Origin: Punctularia strigosozonata HHB-11173 SS5
Lineage: Eukaryota > Basidiomycota > Agaricomycetes > Corticiales > Punctulariaceae
Assembly: GCF_000264995.1 (NCBI RefSeq)
Contig: NW_006767436.1
Span: 533,414 to 597,413 of the forward strand
DNA: 64,000 nucleotides
Reading direction: 5' to 3'
The notes under the pieces were generated by a model. That model searched no databases, was not told the origin of the DNA, and was given only the letters and a program-made list of their open reading frames with translations. The position numbers and the translations under genes were made by a program. The stretch's first letter is position 1; every line of letters starts with the position of its first letter. Shown here in pieces: positions 1 to 10,308 of this stretch.

Positions 1-1464
1 ACGGACAAGGACGGTGTGCGTCGGATGCGGCCGCTCGCGGACGGGCCCCTCCGTCAAGCGAGCAACATCACCGCCGTGCTCTACGGCGATGCCACGACGC
101 GCTTTCTCAGCGCGCTGCACGCATACGTGTACGTCCTCGCCACGTCGTCCACCCTCGGCCACAACTTCACCGGGTCCGGGTCCGGGTCGGACAGGTCGTC
201 CTCGGCGGCGCTCTCGGAGGAGCCCGAGGACGCCGGAGCGGGGTCAAGCGCGCCGTCGGACAGCGGCGCATCGCAGCGCACGCGCGAGACGCAGTTGACC
301 GCGCACCCGCGACGGTCGCTGACGGCCCCGACGCGCGCGCGCAAGATGGACGTAGCCCATCGGTTCATTGACGCGCTCCCGACGCAGCTGTCTTCGAGCC
401 CATCTTCGGCGACGGCGTCGGACTACGCGCATATATTGGACGTGCTCGTCGCGGTGCAGGAGAAGGTGCCTGTGCGCGGGCTGCTGACCGGCGTGCCGAT
501 GCTCGTGGCGTTGGATTCGTTCGCGCGGGTGGGTGAGGTCGCGGACGCGATGCCACTGCAAAAGGCAAGGGCGATCAAGAGGATCGTTGCGACAGTGTGC
601 AAGTCGATCGGAGTTGTCTGGGATTCGCACCAGCTTGCGGAACTTGCGGAGCAGGTGAGCACATATACTCGAGCGGGTGCGATTGAAATCCGACGTTGAC
701 TCGCGTGTTCGTTTTTGCTACGAAAGGCGCTCGCATTGTTACCGAAGTATCCTCAGCTGCCGGAAGTGGAATCCGCCCCGCCTGGCGCCTTCCCCGCCCC
801 GCGAGAACCGGCGCGGTTCTCAAGTGTGGACGGTGGTCTTGCGGCGGATGGCGTCCATGGTATCAATATGGAGACGGTGTTGGTGATCCTGGCGTCTAGC
901 GCCCACGTGCAGGATGCCGTAGGCTTGGATGAACAGGGAGTCTTCCGACGCCTGGCCCGGGAGTGGACTCCGAAGATGGCTGTCCAAGACTGTATGTACC
1001 ATCCTGTTTTATCGATTCATGTTTGCTTAGCTTTCTCAGCCACCGAACAAAATGCCCATTCCATACGCGCCGACGGCACGGCGCCTCTCCTCAAAATCTC
1101 GCCCGCGCTTATGCATATCGAGAACCTCTCGCTCGCGAGCCTGAACCGTCCCACGCGCGGCGTCGGCGTCAACGACCTCCGGGAGGCGCTCGAGGGTCGG
1201 AGCAGCATATCGCTCGTGCACGGTGGCGGCGGAGCGCCGTCGATATCGACGCTCGACCAGGGATCGTCGATCATGCCGAACGATCCCCTCGCGCTCCAGC
1301 TCACGCGCTCGCGCACGAAGAAGACGGCGGCCAGGCCGCTGAAGGGCCCGGGCGAGGTCCGCGACGTGTTGAACAAGCTCGGGATCGGGAAGCAGAACGG
1401 CGGCGGCAACGGCTTCTTGAAGACACCATTCCCGGGCTCGCAGGCGCGAGATCGGCCTCCGTGA
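1..1464 (+). CDS. EFR3: EFR3-like plasma-membrane PI4-kinase anchor, C-terminal part (5' end outside window)
   Basis: The reading frame is open from the first base, so the start lies outside the window. I read three exons: 1-654, 727-991 and 1040-1464, with introns GTGAGC...AAG and GTATGT...CAG. The visible part (about 450 residues) has helical, HEAT-like segments (AVLYGDATTRFLSALHAYVY, LTGVPMLVALDSFARV), a short motif LALLPKYPQLPEV, and a Ser/Gly-rich tail that ends with a basic helix (KGPGEVRDVLNKLGIGKQNG). This tail and the overall pattern recall fungal Efr3, which anchors the Stt4 PI4-kinase complex at the plasma membrane. The assignment rests on recalled family resemblance, not a search. 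It could be another armadillo-type scaffold. VPS52 converges on it from the other strand, with about 280 bp between the stop codons. Confidence 0.5.
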
Positions 1465-1741
1465 GTGGATCATTGACTATGCTAGGTACTCGACCGTGCT
1501 AATATATTCCGGGACAGGCCTGGAAACGCCCTCGTTCCTCCGTATCGCTCATAAGCCCGGTCATTTCAACTTCTTGATTTTTCGTGGCTTCACTCACCCG
1601 CTCTCTACGGATTCTCGCATTCTTACACCCATCTCTCGGACACGTGTAGAACAGAGCAGCAGTCAGCATCACAGTACCCATCTCCGCACTTAATGCTATT
1701 AATTTACACATGAAAAATCCTATGGGTATATACCGTCGATA

Positions 1742-4124
1742 TCAACGACGTGTTTGCGACGAAGAAATGATGCGCCTCCGAGCCTGCTCCTCACATTCGC
1801 GCCAATACGCAATCTCGGACTGCGCCTTGGGATGACTTGATGTCTGAAGTTCTCTCTGTAAAGCAAGGCATGTTAGCTTGAGGCGGGACATAATCATAGT
1901 GACGCACAGTGAGACCCTGCAGCACGGATTCATATATTGACGACTGAGCCGTTGCCCGCCTTGCAGGATCTGTGACCTTTTCTGTATGCTTGAGGATGAG
2001 CTTGGCCAACTCTTGCCGTAGACGGAGCAGGCTGAACACGATATCAGCAAGACAAGGGGGTGTTAGGCGTCGTGCATCTCACTTCGAGAAGATCATCGTC
2101 TCATCATCTTGTGCGGTCAACGACAGGAAAGAGCCGAACATCACGACATAACGCTTGCAGACCTAATGGACAAAGCATACGATGAGTCGTCCAACGGCAG
2201 TGGCGAAGGGAACAATGGACGTACGGTGAAAACCACGGCGTCCGTCAACGGCGTCGCCCTGCTGAAGAGCGCCAGCCCAGCGCCCGTACCTTCATGCAAT
2301 CTCTTCAGCGCGTCGACATGTTCCGACATCCCCTTTTGGAAGATTGGCCACATCTGCAGACGCTGGGTGAAGATGAACGACTCGAGCGGTCCGCACTGAG
2401 GCTGGCGCTTCTGCACTTCGGCCATGACGTCCTCGGTGAGGCGAATGAGGGTCAGAAGCGGGATCGTCGCCGGGGGTGGGTCGAGGATAGTCTTGGAGAA
2501 CGACTGCCGCGAGCGACGAGATCAGCGGAATTCACATGGGCCGAACAGATGAGGCTCACTTGACAATATTCCATGACCGGATCCATGACCTGTTTCCAAA
2601 TCGTCTCCAATGCAACTTTCTCTTCTTTCTCTCTCGGCGCATCGGGACGCGGTACGAGTGGCGCACCAGCGCCGGCACTGAACACGCTATCGGCTCTGCG
2701 CCTCGCCTTCGGGGTCGGCCCATCCATCTCGTCTGCTGCATCAGCAGGATCAAGTTCCGAACCTCCCGGACTCCTCAGCCCAGTCAAACCGGTGGGAGTG
2801 AGTAAGGAACCAAAGGAGGGCAATGGCGACAGCTGCGCGGAAGCCGATGCCGGGAGCTGTGGAGAGGGCGGGGCGAAGAAGCTGCAGATGAACGTGTACT
2901 CCGCGGTCGCGTTGTCCATGAGGACTAGGAAAAGAGAGCGGAGGAGTGCCTCAACTGGTTCCGTCTGGATTGACCGTTATCAGCTTCGCGTGGCCGCAGG
3001 TTATACAAGATACGTACATGAGATTTGTCGTCAGCCATATATGCGAGCGTAACGCCAGGACCATCAATACGGGACAACGCGAGTCGGGCATCATTGAGCT
3101 CCCAATCTGATCCCTTCTCGCCTGCACTCGCCGTGATAGTTTGAAATGTCTCAGTGTTGCGCGTCTACGAGATGTGAGGAGACTTCAGTCTCGAATCCTC
3201 CATGAGGAATATTCCCAAGAGCTGACCTTGATATACCCTAGGCTTCTAGCGTACCTCCTGAAGCCCGTCTCATAGAACGTCCTCGCCGCACCGACGTACG
3301 CCCTCTGAATCTCTTGCGCCACGTTGGGAGCTTGGCGCTGGAGGAATGCGAACAGGGGCTGATACTTCAGGAACACAGACGTCTGCAGGACCTGCATGTT
3401 CGTAGTAACGCTAGATCGGATGGGCTGGAAGAGGGTGAGAAAGAAAGCGCGGATTTTCGTCGCTGCCTGTGTACTATGGAGTCAGCACGGTAGTTACCAA
3501 GGTAAGATATGGCGAACGTACGACGATGCGCAAACCCTCTGTCACGTCTGAAAGATCTCGGGCGGCCTTCACTCGTGCGCGCGCTTTCACCATCTCGAGT
3601 CGTTGCTCGAACTCAACTATGGCGCCGATCCATGGCTCCTTGACTTCCGTGTCCAAAATTGTGGTCGCCAAGGAAGGGGGGATCGTGATATTCGACAGCA
3701 GGTTTGACAGAGGTTTCTCTATTTTCTAGAATATAGGTCAAAACAGTTTCCAATAACGTAGCCAGGTGAAACTGACTCGACGACTCTTGAGACGGTTGTC
3801 TATGTCTTTGCTCCGGCTTTGCAGGTCCGAAATTTGCCCTGAAACAGCGGATAGGTCCTTCTGGAACGTCGAGAGAAATGACTCCAGCGAGTCGAGCAGG
3901 TTCACGCTTGTCTGAAATGCTCATGTCAAGGGGTAGACACTACCACATGAATGGGCATGATGCGCACCTGAACCTGGTCATGCAACTCGACGAACTCCTT
4001 GGCGCGCCCAGTAACTAGGAGGTATTCGGCATCGTTGCATGTTGGCTCAGTCTGACACGTACGTACATGTGGAGGGTCCATGGATTGTACTTGCTGCACG
4101 TTCGGGAATAATGGTGGAAGCCAT
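1742..4124 (-). CDS. VPS52: Vps52, GARP tethering complex subunit
   Basis: Vps52 is the core subunit of the GARP (and EARP) complex that tethers endosome-derived vesicles at the trans-Golgi. The N-terminal coiled coil is clear: NLLDSLESFLSTFQKDL, then a QISDLQSRSKDIDNRLKSRR-like stretch. The middle holds SNITIPPSLATTILDTEV and EPWIGAIVEFEQRL, and then the conserved FLKYQPLFAFLQRQAP block with the AYVGAARTFYETGFRRYARSL helix. The C-terminal half includes PLESFIFTQRLQMWPIFQKG and ends in QARRRIISSSQTRR. The gene is cut by about ten short introns. The start is uncertain: I use the ATG at 4124 (MASTIIPERAAS), spliced through a GTACGT donor to FTGRAKEFVELHDQVQ, but the N terminus is shorter than in other fungi, so an upstream exon may be missed. 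Confidence 0.85.
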
Positions 4125-4879
4125 GATCTTTATGTGGTGGTTCCTATAGACTGGAAGTGATTGTGCCAGCTGGATGTGCCGTAGGCACGAAACGGCAAGC
4201 GCGGTCAACGGCAAGCTCGAAGCTCGAAGCTTCAACTCAACCTCGTCAGCCTACGCCGACACCTGTTGTCGGAGCGACGCGGTTCTGATCAAGGAGGTCT
4301 TGTACAACGTCAGAAACCGACACTGCAATGTCATACGATGCCGCCGAAATCATGCAGCAGTCGTATCACCCTGTGTTACTTACCCGAAGAACGACTGATC
4401 TATGTCTGTTCGTTCTGGTCATCTAGGTCATGCACTCGATGTGCTACTTTGGCGCTGAACATAGTACACCTCCGGGCATGCTGGGCCATTGACCGCCCTC
4501 GGCGCGTTTCGTCCTGGAACCCGCGGACGGTTTCGATTTCGCTATGTGGGGACGGTCAGCGGGCTCGAATAGTTGGTATGTGAAACCAAAGGGACTGTCT
4601 CTCTGTCACCATCGCCGCGGCCGCGCTTGTGGACCTTCAAAGACATCGCATGTCCTCGCATAATGTTGCTCCCACTGTGGCATTGACTGATCGTGCGGAC
4701 AGGGTGGCCACCGATCCACCGGGCCATGCAATTCCAGTAATACAATGTATCTGTCCGGCCCTGCTCGTCTGTGGCCCTACGTCCTCCATCGTGCTATAAA
4801 GGCAGGAGTGCTAAGCTTACCTCGGGTACCTCTTCGCCTCCTTACTTACTCTCCTCTTACAACCACGCCTCCTGTCAAC
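4125..4879. other. Intergenic, divergent VPS52 / F-box region
   Basis: About 750 bp between two divergent genes. The open frames here are short and overlap each other without recognisable protein motifs. The only element I can point to is the TATA-like box close to the F-box gene. Confidence 0.5.
4795..4800 (+). promoter_or_regulatory. TATA-like box of the first F-box gene
   Basis: TATAAA followed by GGCAGG lies 80 bp before the chosen ATG. The paralogous gene at 53.1 kb has ATATAAGGCA about 65 bp before its ATG, so the box and its GGCA flank look conserved between the two copies. Confidence 0.4.
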
Positions 4880-6151
4880 ATGCCGAGCCTTCCGGTCGAA
4901 ATCTTGCAGATCATCTTCTATTTCGCCTGTCAGGGCGACGGGGTCACTGCTCAGTCGTTGTCTCTAACATCCCGGCATTTTCTCGCCGTTGTCGAACCGT
5001 GGCGCTTCCAAAGCATCGTCCTACGGGGAAAGGCGCAGATCCACGCCTGTACCGCGACTCTCAGATGCCGGCAACTCAAAGCCAAGCCTCAAACCGTCCT
5101 GCATCTATGCGTCTTCTACGAGCAGAGTACATTTTGGCGCGACTGGATCCAGTTATACGCTAATAACCCCGAACACCGGAAGGACCGGGAGGCCCGCGAG
5201 AAATGGCTAACTAGGTCGCGGTTCCTCCAGAAATATACCTACCTTGAAGCTCGAGATATCCATCTCGCTGTCAAGGAGCTATTGTCACTGGTGGCGAGCA
5301 CGTTGATCACATGCGCTTTGATCGGGGAGGATTGGGAGCCGCTTTATATCGAGCAGTACGCTATCGACGCGTACTTCCCGGCCCTCCAAGCTCTGTGGAT
5401 TCCCGACATCATGCGGTGGGACACACGCCGCGGGATCTTGTTCCCCTCCTTGCGTTTCATACACGTTCGCTACCCAGCTACAATCGATGAACTCTACCAA
5501 CCTGAGGTCAACGAGGCACTTGCCGCCCTCTGCAACCCCGAGATACCCCACGTCCGCCTGACTTGCATGTGTGCGTGCTTTTTAAGATGGGCCAAGAACA
5601 TTGACATCTACTACTCGGCGCCTGGGCCGATAACCGCAGGCCGTGGTATGCCTCCATTCTCTCGTGGCTTACTCTTCTCAAAGTTCTGATATATACTGTT
5701 TACAGATTGGTTCAACCTCGACATCTCGGCTTGGTGGGCCGGCGCGGGTTGCTTGGAACTCGGCATATCGGACATACATGACCTGTCGTGCCACAGCGAC
5801 GGTCACATCTTCGGGAGAGCTATCCACAACGGCAGATACTGCGTCGTCAACTCGGAGTCCTGCGCGTATAAGCAAGAGGATGACGTGCCCGAAGAGTGGA
5901 ATAAGTATATACACCACTGGTTCGAGGGCACAAACTATTCGAGCAGTTCATCGCTCGCCGAAGACGTCACTCAGTTTTACCCATGGGAGCGCATCCAACG
6001 TCGTTGCCTCAGCTGTCCCCGCTGCATCAAACATATGCCACGGCGGATCCTAGGTCCTATGACACCACCGCCGTGGTTCGGCACGTTCGATCTCGACACA
6101 TCTCATTATTCACTACCACAAGGCTCTCCCCGCATCCTCCTGCCCATGTAA
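4880..6151 (+). CDS. F-box protein, family copy 1
   Basis: Begins MPSLPVEILQIIFYFAC, a typical fungal F-box start, then LTSRHFLAVVEPWRFQSIVL, so it probably recruits an unknown target to an SCF ubiquitin ligase through Skp1. Two exons, 4880-5645 and 5706-6151, are joined by a phase-1 intron (GTATGC...CAG), giving about 400 residues. The C-terminal half has no leucine-rich or WD repeat that I recognise; conserved blocks are LLSLVASTLITCALIGEDW and FPALQALWIPDIMRWDTRRG. Both blocks recur in the gene at 53.1 kb, with the intron in the same place and phase, so the two are paralogues. The ATG at 4880 is preferred over an upstream in-frame one at 4745 because it starts right at the F-box and lies 80 bp downstream of a TATA box. 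Confidence 0.75.
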
Positions 6152-6582
6152 CTCGTGAACAATCCGCGACCTCCACTATACCATCGAATGAAGTATGCGA
6201 TTATCCTCCGATGTACTCTACCGCTGAAGAAGAATTACTAGACGAACGCCAAAGCCATGTCCTGCGGACCACGTAGCTATGCCCACTCCAGTCTGCCGGA
6301 GTGTAGATCGACATTAATTTTGATATTCTACGGAAAGCTGGAAGCGTGTGTTGTACCACGATGGCGCGGCTGCGGTCGGTACGAAGGACGAAGTTTGTGG
6401 CCCATCATCGCGACTCTTCGAGTCGAGCTAGCCACCGTCTTCCTGCATGTAAAAAAGAAAAGGTCCCTTTCCCGGGATGACCCGCAATACATTCGAATTC
6501 ATATGGAGGGCAATGCGACGAAATGCGGTATGCACCCCATACCGTCCTTTCCGGGACAAGGATGAGGGGCGATCACTGGCTG
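6152..6582. other. Convergent intergenic region
   Basis: About 430 bp between the F-box stop and the TAD1 stop. Only short, non-conserved open frames are present; it probably holds the two 3' untranslated regions. Confidence 0.5.
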
Positions 6583-8231
6583 CTATCCCTCATCCTCGAC
6601 CTGACCTGCACCACCCTTTCCGCGCACGGCATGGTGAGCTCGCCCCTCCCGTTCGTCCTCCACCTCCACATATTCCCCATCGGGACCGAACCGGTCCCAC
6701 TCCTTCCCGCTGACGACCCATCCCGCGAACGGTCCCGCGGGTCCCCTCAACATGGCCTTGGCGGCTTGGTACGTTACACAGGCATCCTTCGCGTCGCGGT
6801 ATGTGCGATGAAAAGTAGGGTGAGGCTGAGGACGATCGCTGGAGAATGGAACACGTCAGAACGGCACTGTCCAATCCCTGCAAACGACTCACGAAGGTAA
6901 TCGTCGAAGGGATGGTGAAGCATGTTGGTAAAGGTCAAACATCGCGATCTTGGACAGCATCGGTCTAGGCATGGTGATTGTGAGCCTCGCCATCGAGAGG
7001 TGCAATTGAGGGCTGTGAAGGGAAACTCCGCATACCGAAATTTGGGCTTGAAGCGATGCTTCGGGGGCACGCCGCGCCTCATGCCATTGATGAGCACTTC
7101 ACGTCCGTGGGGCGAGTCTGCGACCCAACAGAGCGCTGTGTATCTTTCACGGTGAGCGTGCCCTTGCGCGCATCCAGAGAACAAACCAAGAAAAGTACGT
7201 ACAATCGTTGCAAAAGCCTCCACCCCCGACTGCAGAGGCATCGGGGACTACCGGCATCGGTCGCGAATGCGGGAACGCGAGAGAGGTGAATGCGACCGCC
7301 GGCGCGTGCACAGCGTACACTTCAGGAAGAAGAAGGCCTGAAATCTGGGTCCTTCAGGGCACGATTCTATATTTTTTTGCCAAGGAGGCGAAGAAAGAGA
7401 AAATGCACCTCGGGCGTCGCCGACACGCCTGTAAAACGCTCTCTGGCAGTCCTCCCCCACCACTGCTCTGAGCGCCTCGGGCACGCCGCCGATCACGACG
7501 CGTTCCAGGTACACGGGTCGATAGAGGGAGGATCCCAAAGCCCCCTGGACGCCCAGCACGTTCCAGGCTGCGATCTTGTCGCTGCACGACATGCACGCCG
7601 TCGGGGGCGAGTCCGCGCGCCCGGGCTTCGTCCGGAGCGCACCGAGCAGCGCATAGTTGTCTCTACCGCGCGCGGACGAGCCCTGAGCCAGCGCCGGCCA
7701 GGCGGTGGAGTCTTTCAGCGCCGCGATCTCTGCGTCTTGGAACGCGGCGAGGTACCGCATCGAGGCGTCGCCGCCTGACAGGTCGAACACATCGAGTCAT
7801 CGGGTGAGCTTGAAGCCTATGCGCCACGATAGTAGTTTTGCGAGCCTCTCACAAGGTGGGGTGGATATGTACAGGTTCAGCGAGGCGCCCGATCTCAGCT
7901 TGAACGGTTCATCGTAGTCGGCGGGTGTTCGCTCGATCCAGTCAGACGTGTAACCCTCAGAGCACATCCGGACGGCCTCTTCGAGCAGCCATCGAACGGC
8001 GCCGCGTCGCGCGAGAACTTCTGCATGACTGTCGCGCAAGGCCTCCCCGCGCCGGGGGTACCGCGCTGTTGGGAGACACTTTGTCCCTGTCCCAAGAGAA
8101 ATCGCCTTGATCTGCGCGCCGCGGGATAACACGAAAGACGCGAGAATGGTGAACTGACCGCTGGGCGGCGCGAAAGATTGAAGAGAAAATGCCTGCAACG
8201 CGGCGGAGGCAACATCGTCTGCGACCACCAT
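6583..8231 (-). CDS. TAD1: tRNA-specific adenosine deaminase (ADAT1/Tad1)
   Basis: Deaminates adenosine 37 to inosine in eukaryotic tRNA-Ala. The A_deamin domain is complete: LGTGTKCLP, then [12 protein letters not shown] (zinc histidine and catalytic glutamate), then, across an intron, [13 protein letters not shown] (first cysteine) and [15 protein letters not shown] (second cysteine) followed by [21 protein letters not shown]. Later exons carry [29 protein letters not shown] and [18 protein letters not shown], the usual C-terminal order. The PPC/GDA junction is exact if the intron with donor GTGAGA near 7855 is removed. I use the ATG at 8231 ([15 protein letters not shown]), since upstream in-frame sequence is not family-like. 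It is head to head with the CBM48 gene, 303 bp between start codons. Confidence 0.88.
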
Positions 8232-8534
8232 GGACGGTGGGAGTGAGCCTGAGAACGAAGACGTAATTGTGCGAACGCGTGTCTCGCTTCGGCGTGTGAT
8301 GCCTCGGCAAAGCGACCACACCGACTTCGACCTCGAGGCGAACGTTGCTCTTTTGCTCCCGCCGTCGACGACGAGCCATTGCAGTCCCCTGCCCTGCACT
8401 CTGCGAGGTACAGCGCGCACTTGCCGGAGGCGACGAGGAGGCATGCTCACTTGAAACGAACAGGTAGTGCCTAGTCACGACTCTCCACGACTACACGACG
8501 ATCCTCCCTCTTCCCACTGTCCCAAGCGGAGATC
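8232..8534. promoter_or_regulatory. Divergent promoter region TAD1 / CBM48 gene
   Basis: 303 bp between two divergently transcribed start codons. No clear TATA box or known factor site was recognised, but the arrangement implies that both promoters lie here. Confidence 0.45.
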
Positions 8535-10049
8535 ATGGCCGACCTTCATGAAGCCGTCTTTTCATGGTGATTATTTTTCTCGCATCCCCCCTTTCCCCCC
8601 TCGCTAATTCCAACGCATACGTTCAGGCCCGACGCAGGCGCCCACGATGTGATTGTCACCGGCACATTCGATAACGTTCGTATGCCCTCCCCATCCTCCC
8701 CCCGTCTATCATCATGCTAACAATTCTCTGACGCAGTGGTCCTCCTCCATCCACATGACCAAGACCCCTTCCGGGTTCGAAGCGAAGGTGAAGGTCCCCT
8801 GGGGCCAGAAGATCCTCTACAAGTTCGTCGTCGACGGCACCTGGCTCGCTGCGCAGGGCCAGCCGACCGAGCTCGACGGCTGGACCGTGAACAACTTTTA
8901 CCACGCCCCGGAGAAGCCCATTGCGCCGGTACAGGACGCTCCCCCGGCCGTCCTTGCTCCGGAAGCGGTCGCTCCTGAGCCCACATCAGTGCCTGAGCCC
9001 GCACCCGAGCCAGCACAGGGTGTGCTCGCCAGCGCAACATCCGCCATCACCAGCGTGTTCGGCGCTGCGCACGAGTTCGCGAGCCAGCTTGTGACCCAGA
9101 ACGGGGTTACCCCGATCGACACGCCCGTATCCGCAAAGGACGGCGTCACGGAGCACTTCCCTGCCGTCTCCTCCACGGCGAACGGCGTCGTAGAGGCAGC
9201 GCACGAGTATGCTAGCAAGATTGTCGACCAGGGTACTGCGACTGCACCCGCCGAGGTGCCTGCGCACGTCAACGGCGTGGCGAAGACGGAGGAGGCCGCT
9301 CCAGAGCCTGTCGCCAAAATTCAGGAGCCCGCCGTCAACGGCGTGGAGAAGGCTGCGGCACCGGAGCCTGTCCCCGCTCCCGAGGAGCCTTTGCCCACTC
9401 CGTCGCTAGGCGCCGAGCCTGTGGAGCGCGCGCCCCGCGTACCGCTCCCCATCCTGCCCCTCGGCGAACAGGTCTCGGATACAACGCCCGCAACCGCCAC
9501 AAACGACGCGACCGTTGTCCCCGAAGCCTCGACGCACGCACCGGTCGTCGTAGCGAGCCCCGCGGCATCGCCCGAGCCAGCAGCAGTCGTTGGCGATTCG
9601 GTCGCGCCAATCACCAAAGAGGGTGTCGAGAGGGCCACTGAGACGCCCAGCACGCCTCCTCCACGCCCCGAGACGCCGAAGAAGGAGGCCGCCGCAGAGA
9701 GGCCGACAACGCCCAAGAAGGAGACACCGACGACGCCGAAGAAAGAGGAAGCACCGTCCGCGCCCGCGACGCCGAACCAGAACGACTCGCGCCCGTCGAC
9801 GCCATCGAAGAAGCAGGCATTCCCCGCCTCTGGCTCCCCTGGCGGATCACCGAGTTCGTCCAAGTTCAACACGCCCACGCGCAAGAAGCGGAACTCGATT
9901 TTCGGCAAGATCAAGGTACGGTGATCATCTCTGCCACGACCAAGTGGAGCTTGCTTGCTGATCCACCACTTCTGCAGGATATCTTCCACAAGGACGAGAA
10001 ACTGAGCCCGAGCCCGAAGAAGGAGAGGAAGCAGCCGTCGTTCGGTTGA
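8535..10049 (+). CDS. Protein with N-terminal AMPK-type glycogen-binding module (CBM48)
   Basis: Four exons join into a protein of about 450 residues. Residues 1 to about 85 form a CBM48/AMPK1 carbohydrate-binding module: GAHDVIVTGTFDNWSSSI, TPSGFEAKVKVPWGQKILYK, then FVVDGTWLAAQGQPTELDGW and VNNFYHAP. The first two introns are small and fall before WPDAGAHD and after GTFDN, and removing them restores the domain exactly. The rest is a long disordered tail rich in Ala, Pro, Glu and Val with repeated EPAP and TPKKE units, ending KDIFHKDEKLSPSPKKERKQ. This layout resembles yeast Mdg1 and Crp1. A catalytic partner domain is absent, so it probably acts as an adaptor or glycan-sensing scaffold. Confidence 0.8.
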
Positions 10050-10308
10050 TCGTGCTACTTTCCCTTCGTCGTCATCTCATATCTGTAAGGTCGTCCGCTT
10101 TGATCCCGCCGTCATCACATTTAGAATAGGTGTTCTCATGTCCCGTTTTCTTTAATCGTTGTTTTTGGCTTTGCTGCGTCCACTCGCATAGATTCTAGGT
10201 CTGCACAGCTCTCACTGTATTTTATTTGCTTTACTTCGTACTTCGATACATGGGATGGCTTTGTTATACATTCCGGATTGCTTTTGACCTCTTCGTCTGC
10301 CTTCAAGT